From Gamsiella multidivaricata (taxonomy: Eukaryota > Mortierellomycota > Mortierellomycetes > Mortierellales > Mortierellaceae), in assembly GCF_025024155.1 (NCBI RefSeq), contig NW_026251751.1, forward strand, positions 124,001-188,000: a stretch of DNA of 64,000 nucleotides, read 5' to 3'. How positions within the stretch are numbered: position 1 is the stretch's first letter; each line of letters opens with the position of its first letter. The notes beneath the pieces are model-generated. The model was not told the DNA's origin and made no database searches. It worked only from the letters and a program-made list of their open reading frames with translations. This document shows positions 8,675-20,828 of the stretch, in pieces. The position numbers and the translations under genes are program-made.

Positions 8675-11600
8675 TTATTCGTTCTTTTTGCTACTAGCAG
8701 TGTCGCCATGGCCACCTGTGCTCCTGCGCGTCCATTCCAAAGAGGAAAGATTTAGGAACGACCTCTTGGACACAGAGTCCGGTCCTGGACGAGGTCCTGA
8801 TTCTCTCGAAGAGTGTGAGACTGCTCCATTCTCCGTTATTACGTAGCCATCCGCTCTATCGGTCACGGTCTGGTGTAAGAACCGACGCACATCCTTTTCA
8901 GAGTCCTCGCCTGCTGTCCTGAGAGACTGTGGGGTCACCATGTGAGGCCTAACTGATATAGAAGGGGTTTGAGATAGTGCTCCTGAAGATCCTGCACGAG
9001 CTATGCTACTAACAAGCGAGGCATTGGAGGCACTGCGTGCTGATGTGGATGTTCCGCCATAATTTGCCGCTGCTGTTGCCGCAGATCCCGGAGCAGCTGA
9101 CCCTCCGAGTTGGATCTCGCTCACTTCGCCCCGCAGCTCCCGCGCCTTCATCGCCGCAGACTGCACATCTCGCTCCCATGCAATAAACCGGTTACGGATC
9201 CCGCTGGGAGCGTAGACGGTCATGTATCGGCCAATGGTCCTGAACCACTGCGATTGAAGCGCTTGCAGTTTGTCCATCCACAGAGCAAGTCTTCTCTGGG
9301 AGACAGGCAGCTTTGTATCGAGGTACGAAATTTTGTTGAAGAATGCGCCTGTGAAGTCCCGGATTTCGATTAGCTTGCCGACCATGCCCTCCAGATGATA
9401 CACAGACCGCTGCGTGGCGTGCTCCTTTTCTTTGACTTCTTCAAGCAGCCGCCTGCGCTCCTCCAAAATCGCGTCAGCTTCACGATCGATCTCCTATTTG
9501 ATACGCCATGAAGAATGGAGATTAGATACTAACGTTGTTGTACAAGGCGGACAGAGGTAGACGTGGTTTGGATTGCATACCTCAAATTGCTGTCCCCGCT
9601 CATTAAGTATAGTCTGAAGAGATTCCAACTGGCTAGTAAACTCTTTTTCCATCACCTATTGCACATCGTGCGCATGGGAGTGTAGGGCGAAAGATGGTTG
9701 ACAATCGTCAGTGATATGATTCCTTGTTCCATGTTCAGCAAATACAACGCCCTCGATCGATCGCGACCCTTACCTGCATCCTCTCATACATGCTTTTCAA
9801 TGTTTCCTCCTTCTCCTTCAAGAGCTGGTACGAATAATAATTCTGCGTGTCGCATTCTATTACGAGACTACCGTATATCAATGTCAAATAAAGCCTTATT
9901 AGTCAATAAGTCCGGAGCAGAATGTATATTTTCTTCTTTTCCTTCAAATCCTTACCTTTTCAACGGACGAACGCTGACATCTTTGCATTCCAGGCACGAA
10001 TATGACTGCGACCGTTTCCTGTACGCTGGGTGCTTGATAGTTTTCCTTTGAGAATTGCAAATGATTCCAGGTATCGCACCACTACCCTGTGCCGCCTCGA
10101 TCCGACATCCCAAAAGTCGCTCCTGACCTGCCAGTCCGCTCATGGATTGGGATCTCTTCCTGGGATTCAATGACCCAGCAATGCCCCTCCTATCCTTGTC
10201 TAAATAAAACTCCGTGATCTTTGGCGGTCCGGGTTGCTCAGGTTTTAGTGAGAATAAGGATGCGAGGGCATCCAAAGACGGGAAGGCTGCGACGGATGAA
10301 TACTGAGGTGTCACGTCCGCTGTGGATGTTATTGGGGCCTCCTCCTCGGATCCCTGCATGTTCGTTGTAGATTCGCCAATAACGGTTGAAGCCGGCGCCT
10401 CGTCAGTCTCGTAGTCGTCATTTCTTTCATCTTCCAGCTTAGTGCTATAACCTGGAGAACAAAACAGAGGTGTTATTCGATCGAAGCGGAAGAAATAATA
10501 TTAACACAAGATTATGCGCGTAGAAAGGTCTGCTCCTGGCTTACCATCGACAGGCGTTGAGGTAACCAATGTTTCGTCCGTAACGAATCCTTCTTTCATA
10601 TTGGACATAATCGGTAGTTTTCCTTTAGGCATTAAAAGCGATTGGCGATTTTTTCCGCTGTTACCCGAGAGCAAAAAAGACCGTTAGCTATTAATGAGAT
10701 TATAACATGAAGCACACAAACAATGCGCGTGCTTGACACTTACGCCGCTATATTCTTTAGAGACTGAGATGCATTCTTCGTCTCTCGGGACTGGTTGCAT
10801 GTAAGCCATTTCGATCACGATTAGCGCCATTAAGAATGACTTCAACCCGATGCGATATCTATTACATAACCGTCTGGTACTTACAGTCTTTGCCAGCCCA
10901 CGGACCAAACTCTTGCCCAGTTCCTTGCCTCCCGTCAGCCAGTCGCCATTTGCCAGTGCGTCTGCCATATCAGGTTTATGCTTGGGCTTTCCTCTCCAGA
11001 CCTGCTTCAGTGAGTCCGCATGGATATGTTTCGCAAACACCTCAAGATCCGTGGTCTCACCCTCAGGGTTTACCGCCGTCATTCCAGAGAAATCCTCGAT
11101 CTTGGACTTCAGCACCTTGTGCACCTTCAGGCCCTGCGGATTAAATGATGAATGGTACGCTGCTCCGATAGCTTCGACTGTCTTCAAGTCCAAGAAACGG
11201 GCCTTTATATCCGGCTTCTTGATCTATGAATTTCCCGATCGCATATCTTCGTCAGTTCACTCGGAAACTTGTGCCTGAGAAACGAGGTCCTTCTCCTCGC
11301 TTAAACTTCCAATGCTTAATCCTTGTAAACGCACCTGGAATGCCTTGACGGCGTTTAGGAATGCTACTGGTTCTGCGAACGGATCTTTCGGTACCTAAAG
11401 ATTCAAGGATGATAGAGATGAACGTCAAAAACCACCTTGATCCATATGTCATCCGCTAGTCCCGTCTCCTGCAAGGATGGCTTCCTTACGTTGTTGACCA
11501 GATGCTGTAATTTCCCTCTTATGTTCCACAGCTTGCTAAACATCCCTGCTAGGACGCCGGGGTCCAATGCGCTTTCCAAGTAGAGTCTCTATCGTCAGTG

Positions 11601-12774
11601 CACACAGGAATCTGCAATTAGCAATGTGCCATAACTCACGATTGCTTCGGCATGAGATACAGACTAAAAATCGTACCTGGAACTTGGAGCTGAGGAAGAT
11701 ATCATAAAACTCATCGAGGCCCTCCTTCGTAGCGTTACACAGCAGTCCATCGACGTCTGACAGGTTAAAATGTCCAAAAATGTACAGACTGTTTTGCACA
11801 AGACCCACTAGCCGGATCACTGTCTCTTCAAAGTCTGTCAGGTCCGAGATCTTGTAAAGCTGATTGAATTTCTCCCGCTGGGCATCGCTATACACACACA
11901 ATAAAGAAGATAGAGCGGGCACCATTGACATGTGAGTCGGCTTTGCTTATCGATATCAAAGAGCTATCTGGTATCTACCATAACCGCATGTGAAATTGAC
12001 GGTGATTGGCGGGTCCGAATGTGCCTACCTTGGAGACTTTGACGTGAGTGCACTTCGGCCACTGCAACCCATTCTCCTGAGGTTGAGATTGAGATAGAAT
12101 CGTCGTTTGTAAAAATCAAAATCGCCCTCATGTGGCACAAGGACAATGTTGAGTGACGACGCAAACAAGCTGAGATTCGTTACAAAGAGTTGACCATTGG
12201 GTGTCTAACATCACATGAAAATGGTCAATAAATGTGGAACTGAAGACGATATCGTGTGGGACACTGTTGGGAAGGCTGTTGCTTCATACCTCCTTTGGCC
12301 GTGCTTTTTCTTCCCGCAGATTTTCAAACACTCTCTCTAGCCTCGGACAGAAAACATCCTGATGTTCAATCGTGATGGCGACCACTAGAATCTGGTTGAT
12401 ATAACATGCTCACAGGTCAGAGATCGCTAGGCCATTGGGCATAAAATCGCCAAGTCCTTACAATAGTATCGACTTTCAGACCTTATGGACAGGATCTCCA
12501 GTGAAAGATACAGCTGTAGCGACTTCTCGATTCCGTTCGATAGCCCTGTCAATGATATTCAACCGAAACAATGAGTGAGCATATATGAATCCTAAAAAAG
12601 TCACAGGCGCGGCGCTCGGGTCCGAATGACGTTCTACCATTGTTCCACAAGGTATACTTGATAGCCCTCCAGCTTGGCCTCTGTGTTGTCGATGCGGATG
12701 CCATCCACATTCCTGCAGATGTCAATGATGCGACCACGTTCGCAAAAGACGAATCGTCCTGGAGTTAATGGCAT
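8675..12774 (-). CDS. STB6-like (Sin3-binding) protein, multi-exon
   Basis: Large minus-strand gene of roughly ten or more exons. The start is taken at the ATG at 12774 (MPLTPGRFVFCERGRIID). The N-terminal region carries the motifs I associate with the Stb2/Stb6 N-terminal domain: LEGYQVYLVEQW spliced to AIERNREVATAVSFTGDP, then ILVVAITIEHQDVFCPRLER, then GQLFVTNLSLFASSLNIVLV ending in MGCSGRS. Downstream exons (11.9-10.7 kb) keep the family's helical region (FEETVIRLVGLVQNSLYIFG, DGLLCNATKEGL, and FNPQGLKVHKVLKSKIEDF). The C-terminal exon (8675-9493) has a coiled coil (EERRRLLEEVKEKE) followed by a serine-rich tail. In yeast the family members bind the Sin3 corepressor; a role in transcriptional repression here is inference. 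Some exon junctions, notably near 12482, are uncertain. The gene is divergent from MTG2. Confidence 0.75.
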
Positions 12775-13176
12775 GTCTTGCCTCTCTTTTTTTATTTTTT
12801 TTACAGCGTTCAGGACGCTAGTAATGGATGAGGAGATGTTCTGAAGACCGATGCAAGGAAGCAACTGCCCAGTGTATTCTATTCTATTGAAGGCTGGTGC
12901 TTGATAGAAAAGCGGAAGGCGAAAAGGTGGGGAGGGTAACGAATTGGTGGAGGTGAATGCAGGCAACTTTGCAGTTGAGGAATGACTTCGCCTTGCAGCT
13001 AGGGAGCAGTCATCATGCAATTACAAGGGAAATCTGCGTTGCAGGTAGAGAATGGCATTGTCATGCAATCAATCGAAGAACGACTACGCTTTGCAATTAA
13101 AGAAGACAGCTGTGGGTGCAAAAGCACCGCTGATCTGCGTGAAAAAAAAAAGGATTTCACGTTCCCACATTCAACC
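12775..13176. promoter_or_regulatory. Divergent promoter of STB6-like gene and MTG2
   Basis: About 400 bases between the minus-strand start at 12774 and the plus-strand start at 13177. It shows a T-rich run at 12786-12803 and an A run at 13142-13151. Open frames continue into it from both genes but lack conserved sequence, so I treat it as shared regulatory and leader sequence. Confidence 0.4.
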
Positions 13177-15099
13177 ATGCACAAGATTCTCAATTCACGA
13201 GCAGCTCACGGCGTCCAACGCTCTGCAAGGGCCTGCCACCGAGTTTATACAGATTCAAGTTCATATGCACATGTAGGAGCGAGACCGTTTAGCTCCGTCT
13301 CGCTTATTGCACGCGCACAGGACGCCGGCAGCAACAGCGCCGATGATACGGATGAGAATGCACCCGTAGAGACAGTTGATGGATTACCAGATTACACAGC
13401 AGAGCCCCGAGGACGTGCCAAGGGTGTTGAGTGGAAACTTCGTGCCAAGGTATGTTTACTTTAATCATTTATTATTCTCCCTTGGTTACGCGCTAGGATG
13501 CCGATCTGATCAGCCATGTACCTTTACTTTTTCTCACACACTTTATTAAAGGGAAGGAATTTTGTTGATTTCTGCAGAATCAAAGTCTCCGGAGGTCAGG
13601 GTGGTGATGGTTGCGTCTCTTTCCATCGCGAAAAGTTCGTCGCGTTTGGACAGCCCAACGGTGGAAATGGTGGTCGAGGCGGCAACGTGATCTTTGAGGC
13701 ATCTTCGAACGAGACATCGCTTCAACACGTCCCCCACACTGCCGCTGCGCCACGAGGCGTCCACGGGAAGGGCTCGCTCATGCATGGGCATGCAGGCAAG
13801 GACCTGCTCATCAAGGTTCCTATGGGAACCATCATCCGGGAGGTGCCATCGCCCGAGAAGGAACATAACGCAGAGAACGAGGACGACGATCCGTTCCACA
13901 AATCATTGGAACTGGGTGAACTCGAGGCTAAGGAGAAAGAGATGTCTAAAAGATGGGTCTTGTATCCGAGACTGACGAACGCTTGGACGACACTGCCAGA
14001 GGGCAAAGTCAATTACTTTGACGAGGCACAGGCGTGGGTCGCAGAAGAAGATCGGATCGTTGAAGCCAGGAGAGTAGCCATGAGCAAGAAACCTCTTTTG
14101 CTAGACGTGAATGAGCATACAGAGGATCAGACACAGTTCATGATTGCGCGTGGAGGTGGAGGTGGATATGGTAATCCACACTTTTTAACAACGCAGAATC
14201 GTGCACCAAAATATGCCACCCGAGGACGTGAAGGTCAGACGAGATGGCTTACACTGGAACTGAAGACCATTGCAGACGCGGGTCTCGTGGGATTGCCCAA
14301 TGCCGGCAAATCGACGTTCTTACAGGCGGTCTCGAACGCTCACCCAGCCATTGCGCCATATCCTTTCACGACTCTGAATCCCTATATCGGTACCGTGGAC
14401 TATTCTGACTCGTACCAAGTCAAGGTTGCCGACATCCCGGGACTGATCCGAGGGGCACATCGAAACGTTGGACTGGGTCACTCGTTCTTGCGACATGTGG
14501 AGCGAAGCAAAGTGCTAGTCTATGTGATCGACATTGCGGCCGAGTTTGGAATCAAGAGAAAAATCAAGGGTGTTGATGACTGGACACCGGAGGAAGAGTA
14601 CGAGAATGAGAACGCTGAAGCACCACAGCAACAACTACAATCGCAACAAGATCAGGACCCCGCCTCTGTTGACCCAGAATATAGTCAGCCGTTCGAGGAC
14701 TGGAAGACGCTCTTGGATGAACTGGAAGCATATCAGCCTGGACTCACAAGAAAGCCCTCCATGATCATTGCCAACAAGGCAGATGTTACCGAGGTTGCGC
14801 CCAAGAACCTGCAGTTGTTCCAGAAGCTGGTGCATGACGAATGGGCCAAGCGCCGTACTGCTGCCCCAGGCGCTGAATCAGCGGACCACGATATCAGGGT
14901 CGTACCTGTCTCTGCAAAGTACAAGAAGAACATTGTCAAAGTTACATCCATCCTTCGAGAGATCGTCGAAGCCGAGAAGGCCAAGGAGTTGATTGCGGAA
15001 AAGCGCAAAGAACAGCGGGAGCAACAAGAGGAGGAAGAGGCCCAAGCCTTTAAGGCGACCCGACGCAATATTCTTAGCAGTACAAAGACCGAAGAATAA
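13177..15099 (+). CDS. MTG2: Mitochondrial Obg-family GTPase (MTG2)
   Basis: Two exons (13177-13449 and 13552-15099), about 606 residues. The first 45 residues are rich in R, S and A without acids, as in a mitochondrial presequence (MHKILNSRAAHGVQRSARA). The Obg fold begins with IKVSGGQGGDGCVSFHREKF and its glycine-rich loops (GGNGGRGG, RGGGGGYGNPHF). The G domain has G1 GLPNAGKST, G2 at PFTTLNPYIG, G3 DIPGLIRGAH, G4 NKAD and G5 VSAK. Obg/Mtg2 GTPases act in assembly of the large mitochondrial ribosomal subunit at the inner membrane. Two insertions stand out: about 90 acidic/charged residues inside the Obg fold, and a Q/E-rich loop between G3 and G4. The C-terminus is a charged KRKEQREQQEEEEA helix. 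The start is the ATG giving the presequence; earlier in-frame ATGs exist to 13015. Confidence 0.92.
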
Positions 15100-15195
15100 A
15101 AAATTGAGGTTTGTTCATTGCTAGTCTACGCATCCTGAAATACCTAATTTTTATTCTGTTGCCACCAACCTCACTTTTTCAACTTTGGACAGACC

Positions 15196-15803
15196 ATGGA
15201 GTATCTGCGGAACCTGCCCTCGAAGACAAACGCATTCTCGGCAGCAACATACGAGAAGGTACGGAGCACAGGGCACGCCCAAAACCGACCCTTCTTCACC
15301 ACCGTCGACCAGACTCCGCACCAAGGTATATTTATCATTTGCATGACTTTGCACCGAACGGCAATGGAAAAGTATGTAGCTGAATGGTAGATCTGATGAT
15401 GTCAAATCTCGATTCCGTTCCAGTAGTCCTCCCAAGCAATGATGAAAATCTCATTCTGGCAGCGATTCGACACAAGAAACAGGTCAGTCCAGCGACAAGG
15501 CGGTCAGCCTTTTGCGAGCAGCGGACCAAAAAACACTGCGAACCATGGTGACTGAAGCAAATACTAATCGGATTTGATGCTATCACACCACAGGTTACGG
15601 CGAGAAACACGGAGCAGCAAAAGAGACCATCAACGCCAACAGGATCTGAGACTGGAACACCACAACCGCCAAGACTCTACAAGCGACCCAGGATAGCGCT
15701 TTCTAATGCTGCCGCAGCGTCGTCAGCAGCTAGAGCAGCAGTAACGACCGCAGCATCTGCCCAGTCATCCTCGTCATCATCTTCGCCTTCGCTGTCCTCA
15801 TAA
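15196..15803 (+). CDS. Small unrecognised protein, three exons
   Basis: Three exons (15196-15325, 15424-15482, 15594-15803) join in frame across GT-AG introns to give about 132 residues. The second intron has a good branch-point-like actaat. The N-terminal half (MEYLRNLPSKTNAFSAATYE, then RPFFTTVDQTPHQ) and a short helix (NENLILAAIRHKKQ-like segment at about residues 50-63) look structured. The C-terminus is basic then poly-A/S (RLYKRPRIALSNAAAAS, ending SSSSSSSPSLSS). There is no signal peptide. It lies 96 bases after MTG2 on the same strand. I do not recognise the family; coding status rests on consistent splicing and frame. Confidence 0.5.
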
Positions 15804-17839
15804 CGTACGATGCGAAAAGCGTTTCATAGATGAATGGAATTGGCATTGGTGCAAGGAAGAGAAGCGCATGTCCCAACGCTGCTGGCGAACGTAGCCTCGT
15901 TAGAAAAACTGTCTGCGGGAACCAGATATATATGCAGGTTTTTTTTTTGTTGACACTTCAAGCATTAGTCGATGCGACTGAGAGCAGGGTAGCTTTGTTT
16001 CGTTTGTTTCGTTTTTAGGCAACACAGCCGCTTTTTATCATATGTAAAATAGAATACATGTAGAAAACTGGCACAGGTGCCGCAGTGATCCCTCAGTGTT
16101 ACTCAAAAATGGATCCCAGCTATTATGTACTTCATTCGTGCGATGACCCCCCTCTTCTTTAGCTATCAAGCCATTGACGATGAAGTTTATGTTCCGTTTT
16201 ACTCTGTATATATTCATGTTATGTCCGTCCTCAAGATGGTTTACTAGTAGCTTAAGATGGCCAGGATATCTTGTCTGGTTGGCCTCAGATGGCTCGAAAC
16301 ATACGGGCACATGTAAAATAACGATACACTGAGAGGCTCGGCCAAACATGCCTTGTTGGTAAAGATATTGTTCAGCCTACTGCCATCGCCGATGCTGCCA
16401 TAGCCATCAAGGATCCTTATGCAGCTATAAAAACCACTATGGCAGGCCATGAGTGGCGCCAGTGTACCTTATCTCATCTCCCCAGGCGGTCATCCGCGGC
16501 AAGGTCGAGATATAGAAGCTGTTCAGCGGATCAATGACCCAGAGAACATCGTTACCATCTATAGCTATGTCAATAATTGTCTCGGTTGGAAAACCGCTGC
16601 AGAACATGATATTAATGGTGTTCAAGCTCATTCACTATCGGAACTGCAGTTAGTGATGAGTTCGTGTTAGCTACGTAGCTGGCTGCATAAACGCTCTTCG
16701 TTTTCGGAATCGGCAGCATGGATAAAACACGCCACTTTGCCCTACGTGACTCCCGGCACGTGCACAGTAGTTGTCACTCTGTCCGCTGCAGGCCGGACTT
16801 TTGATGCCTTTGTGCTTTCTAACGTACTGATTGATAGACATACACGATACTTCTCCAAAGCCTCTAGTCTCAAACATTTGCGCTGGCGAATTGACAACCT
16901 CAGTGTCCAGGCGCTAGATGACGTTGAGGTAGGTACTATTGCAGCTGAGGGCGTCGTACTGAACTTGGACAGCGCAATAGATCAGGCTGCCTGGGGTCTC
17001 GTACTACCCCTGTCAACGCTCAGCCTGACAAGTCTGATCCGTGATAGGGAGACTTACGCAACCACCACTACAGTCGGTATCGTTGGAATGGTTGCAACTC
17101 TATGGCAAAATATTACCACTGCATTGGCCGACGCATGTAGTGCACAGACGTGCGCTGGCGTGGTAGGAGGCGTCAGTCGAGACGCCGCCACCGTTGGTGA
17201 TGGTGTGTGTGAGGGTTCGCCGCTGACTGTAGACAACACCGCACGAGCGTGCGAAAATGCAGGTTGATTCCTTTGCGGGTGCAGCATGGGATATGTAAAA
17301 TACACCCCTCTGTATGCTCGGAAACCCCACAGTCTAGAGCTTATTCCCCTGAAATAGCCATAATAACCGATGGAGGGCAGCGTGCGGTTAAATTGAATCA
17401 GCCCAAGCGGATTGCTTGCCTTTCTACATTTGGATAGTTCGAAACTTTAATTGCTTTTAGCACTTTTGACAGCGATCTGGGGCTGTGCAAATTGAAGGGA
17501 CAACTACGAAACAGATCCTCATACTTTGATCTAGGCTACCCTTCTCATTGATTTCGTCCAGGTAGCCGCCCTAAGAACATGCCTTACCACTTCATATTCT
17601 TGTTCAGTAAAACATTTCATTGGAGGCGCGGCTTATTTCTGAATATATTCAGTGCAGCGCCTCCACACTCCATTATGCGTTAAAACCTATCAGGCAAGTG
17701 TACGGTACTCCTGCAGTGCAATCGTGCCTTCCATCAATATGAAGAAAGTCAAAGGTTATGCTTATCTGGAAATGTCAAGAGAGTGTGTTCAGTTGGCTCG
17801 AAGTAATGTACAGGGTGCGATTTATTGCGAAATAAACAC
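15804..17839. other. Gene-poor region with possible gene relic
   Basis: About 2 kb between the small three-exon gene and POP3. The only notable content is a pair of overlapping opposite-strand frames at 16.2-17.3 kb, described separately. The rest shows short frames without recognisable motifs. Confidence 0.4.
16244..17330 (-). pseudogene. Possible decayed gene, beta-propeller-like fragments
   Basis: On the minus strand, several frames interrupted by stops contain patches resembling NHL-type propeller strands: IDIAIDGNDVLWVIDPLN at about 16540-16600 and GDGSRLNNIF with KACLAEPLSVS near 16320-16390. Further upstream is a cysteine-rich stretch (CTTCVGQCSGN). The opposite strand has an uninterrupted 176-codon frame (16737-17267) without known motifs, which may be the antisense shadow or the true frame. 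I cannot decide between a relic, a gene with missed introns, and a plus-strand orphan. The assignment is weak. Confidence 0.2.
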
Positions 17840-19090
17840 TCAGTCGGTCCTAGGCCTCTTGCCCTTGCCTCGACCCTGAGCTCCACCGTCCAAAGCAGGT
17901 CTCTTGCCCTTTGCTTGATTCAACTGCTGCTGTTGCTGCTGTTGCTGCTGCGGGTTCTTTCCTTTTCCGCCACTGCTATTTTGACCCTTGCCACCAGTAG
18001 GAGCCACTGCCGGCTTTGGTGTCTTCACAACGATTGGCATGGTTGTCTTGATCGATTTGATATTCGTCGCAATCCAGTCCACAGAACTCTTTTGTGTCCT
18101 TGGGGTCGTACCCGCCGTTGCTGCCATCGTTGTCGCTGTCGTTGTCGTTGTCGTCTCGGAAATAACTGACGTAGACGTTGTCAAAACCACAGGGGTTTCT
18201 GCTGTTGTCAATGAAGCTAAGGTCGAATTTGCGATTGCTGCCGATGTTGCTGTCGATGTCGTTACTGCCTGACTCGATTCTGCAGCCACCACCTTTGCTC
18301 CCGCTGACGACTTTGCCTTTTTCGGCTGTTTCGCTACCGGGGACGTGACCTTGGGCAACCATGATACCATGATAGGCTCAACTATCCGTCCGAGGATCAT
18401 GATCAGACCCTCTGCTTCCTTAGATCCTGCCTTAATCGCCACCGCGCCAACCGCAGGCATTCCTAGTGCCTCGCTCAATTTCCTTTCTGAACCTCTCAAA
18501 AACGGGAAAAGCACTGTTCCTGGAAGCATGGCGACCATGGGACCCAGATGTGAATACAGATGTGCTGGTACCAGATCGCCCTTGCAAATGAAGATAGCGC
18601 TGGGTGCAGGGTGTGATGATATGTTGTCGATAGACCGTTCCAGAGCCTTGGTTATGGCATTAATTCCGATAACGGTGGATCTCAATATTTCAGGTGGTGG
18701 TAGTGACTGGGGCGCTGATGATGACTTTGGTGTTTCTTCATTCATGGAGGCTAATGCGGGATTTGGCCCTGATGATGCTGTGCTATTACTGTCGCTCGAT
18801 GCCTTTTTAGATGCCTTCCCTGATTTTTCCTGCTTTGGTTTGATCGAGCTCCTATTATGGTGGGTATTGTGGAGCTCGCGGATCGGCTTCAAGAGACTAC
18901 CAGGACGTGAGCGAGCAGGTTACCAGAGAAGCGCATTCAGGTCAGCAGAACGACAAAAATAACAAGGCACTGAAAGTTCCTAAAAACACGATGCAGCTCC
19001 TAGTTCGATGGCCAATACGTACTCGCAAAGAACATCCAGAACAATCGTATTGTCCTCGCTTGTCACCTCAGGCCTGTTTTTATATCGCAA
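17840..19090 (-). CDS. POP3: RNase P/MRP subunit POP3 (L7Ae-like fold)
   Basis: At least two exons: a main exon 17840-18896 and a 5' exon ending at 19023 whose splice rebuilds NTIVLDVLCDLLKPIREL; the true start lies further 5' and was not fixed. The core shows the L7Ae/Pop3 pattern: STVIGINAITKALERS, IFICKGDLVPAHLYSHLGP, LPGTVLFPFLRGSERKLSEA and LGMPAVGAVAI. Pop3/Rpp38 proteins bind kink-turn-like RNA in RNase P and RNase MRP, acting in tRNA and rRNA processing in the nucleolus. An unusually long tail follows the core: an alanine/threonine-rich stretch, a glutamine run of nine, then a basic end (GRGKGKRPRTD) that resembles a nucleolar signal. Confidence 0.8.
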
Positions 19091-19646
19091 ACATGGGGCA
19101 TGTTAGGTCAAGATGTATGTATGCAAAGAAAAGAAAAAAAACTCGTCTCCTTTGACGATTAACGGACATCCCAGGAAATTACATCCGCATCCAAATTCCG
19201 CTGCAATTCGTTACCATGGAATATTAAAAGGCGTATCGAGTACGTTCTTGAACACAACCTTGGTCTTTTTGGCTTCTGCGCGCATGCCGCCCGAGTGCGT
19301 AACAGCACCCTTCCCTTGTTTCTGATTCAATGACATTCCTGTTATGCAGCCGTCGTTCCAAGTAGTCACTTCTCAAGAATGTGTTTGGAGCCGTCGTTTT
19401 CCAGAATCCTGTCCTTTAAGGTCTGTCGTCGGGTGTGTCCCAATGAGGGGCTGTTAAAAGGTGATCAGGTTTGCTTCAAGTCTCCCAGGATGTTTGTTGC
19501 CTCCTCCCACTGCAAGCCACCGAATCCTGTAATAGTGTCTGGTGCTCGCATGGTGCATAGCTTCTTTGCTTCTCTTCCATCACTTCAACCGTCCCCCTTC
19601 ACCTTCTCTCTGCTCTTCATTATTCACCTCAAGTTCACCGCCATAA
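19091..19646. other. Intergenic, divergent region between POP3 and PPIH
   Basis: About 550 bases holding the 5' ends and promoters of two divergent genes. The POP3 first exon may extend into its left part. A pyrimidine-rich leader (19575-19640) precedes the PPIH start. No other feature is seen. Confidence 0.4.
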
Positions 19647-20384
19647 ATGTCGCAACCAAATCCCATTGTATGCTCTTGGACCAACAGGAACGCTTGCATC
19701 AACTAACAGGACTTGCTGTGAAGGATAAAAAAAAACGCGCCACAAACTGACACTCGACTGCGTTCATATCTCTTGATGCCCACCACAATACCAATAGGTA
19801 TTTTTTGATGTCTCCATTGGCGGCAGACCAGCTGGCCGCATGAAGATGGAGCTCTTTGCGGATGTTGTGCCAAAGACCGCCGAGAACTTTAGGTAAAAAG
19901 TCATGGGAGGGAGGGTAGCGATATATATCAAAAGTAGCGCAAATTTGTCGAACAATTCCAAGTCCTGACATTTGATATCTATCGTATTCTTTTTGAAATA
20001 GACAACTCTGCACAGGCGAATATAAAAAGAACGGTGTGCCACAGGGATACAAGGGATGTACATTTCACAGAGTCATCAAGGATTTCATGATCCAGGGCGG
20101 CGACTTCCTCAAGGTACAGCAGCAAAAATATAGACACCGACCATCATTCTTTTTCAGACGATTGTATACTGACAGGGATTCTTTCGATACGGGCGTTTGT
20201 AGGGCGATGGTACAGGATCAATGAGTATTTACGGCGAAAAGTTTGCGGACGAGAACTTTACGATCAAACATACGGGACCAGGATTGCTGTCCATGGCCAA
20301 CAGTGGACCAAACACAAACGGATGCCAGGTAACGCTCCCCTCCTCTTGTGGAACCTTTCATTTCTTGAGTGATACAAGGCCCCT

Positions 20385-20415
<31 letters not shown>

Positions 20416-20649
20416 GGCTGCTGCTGGGAACAAGGGATTGCTAATATTTATTTTGTATCTACCTCTTTGACGGATATACACTAGTTCTTTATCACGTCAA
20501 CGAAAACAGAGTTTTTGGACGGACGGCATGTGGTATTCGGAAAGCTGATTGACGGACTGTTGACGCTTCGCAAGATCGAAAACGTGCAGACTGGACCGAA
20601 CAATAAGCCCAAGTTGCAGGTTGTTATTACCGAGTGCGGGGAATATTAG
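19647..20649 (+). CDS. PPIH: Peptidyl-prolyl cis-trans isomerase H-type cyclophilin
   Basis: Five exons (19647-19667, 19798-19892, 20002-20113, 20203-20328, 20485-20649) give 172 residues with every junction in frame. Close match to the PPIH/USA-CyP family: [77 protein letters not shown] and [18 protein letters not shown]. The active-site residues R (FHRVIKDF), F, Q and H (HVVFGK) are present. In humans PPIH belongs to the U4/U6.U5 tri-snRNP, so a role in pre-mRNA splicing is likely. Exon 1 codes for only seven residues. Intron 4 carries a run of about 24 T bases. The gene converges on the GST gene, with 179 bases between stop codons. Confidence 0.95.
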
Positions 20650-20828
20650 ACCGCTCAATGGGATCGCTGCCGATACGAACATGTGGATCACAATAATAAT
20701 AAAAAAAACAAAGATGCAGTAGCAAACAATTTGATGAATAATGGTCTTATAAGACTACTTTTTTTGTTCCATCGAGGAGTTGATATGTACAAAAAACGTT
20801 TTATTGTTTCACCAGAATGTCTGATTTT

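Noticed and set aside
18345..18962. Plus-strand 205-codon frame opposite POP3
   Set aside because: Antisense to the recognised L7Ae-like POP3 core; no independent motif.
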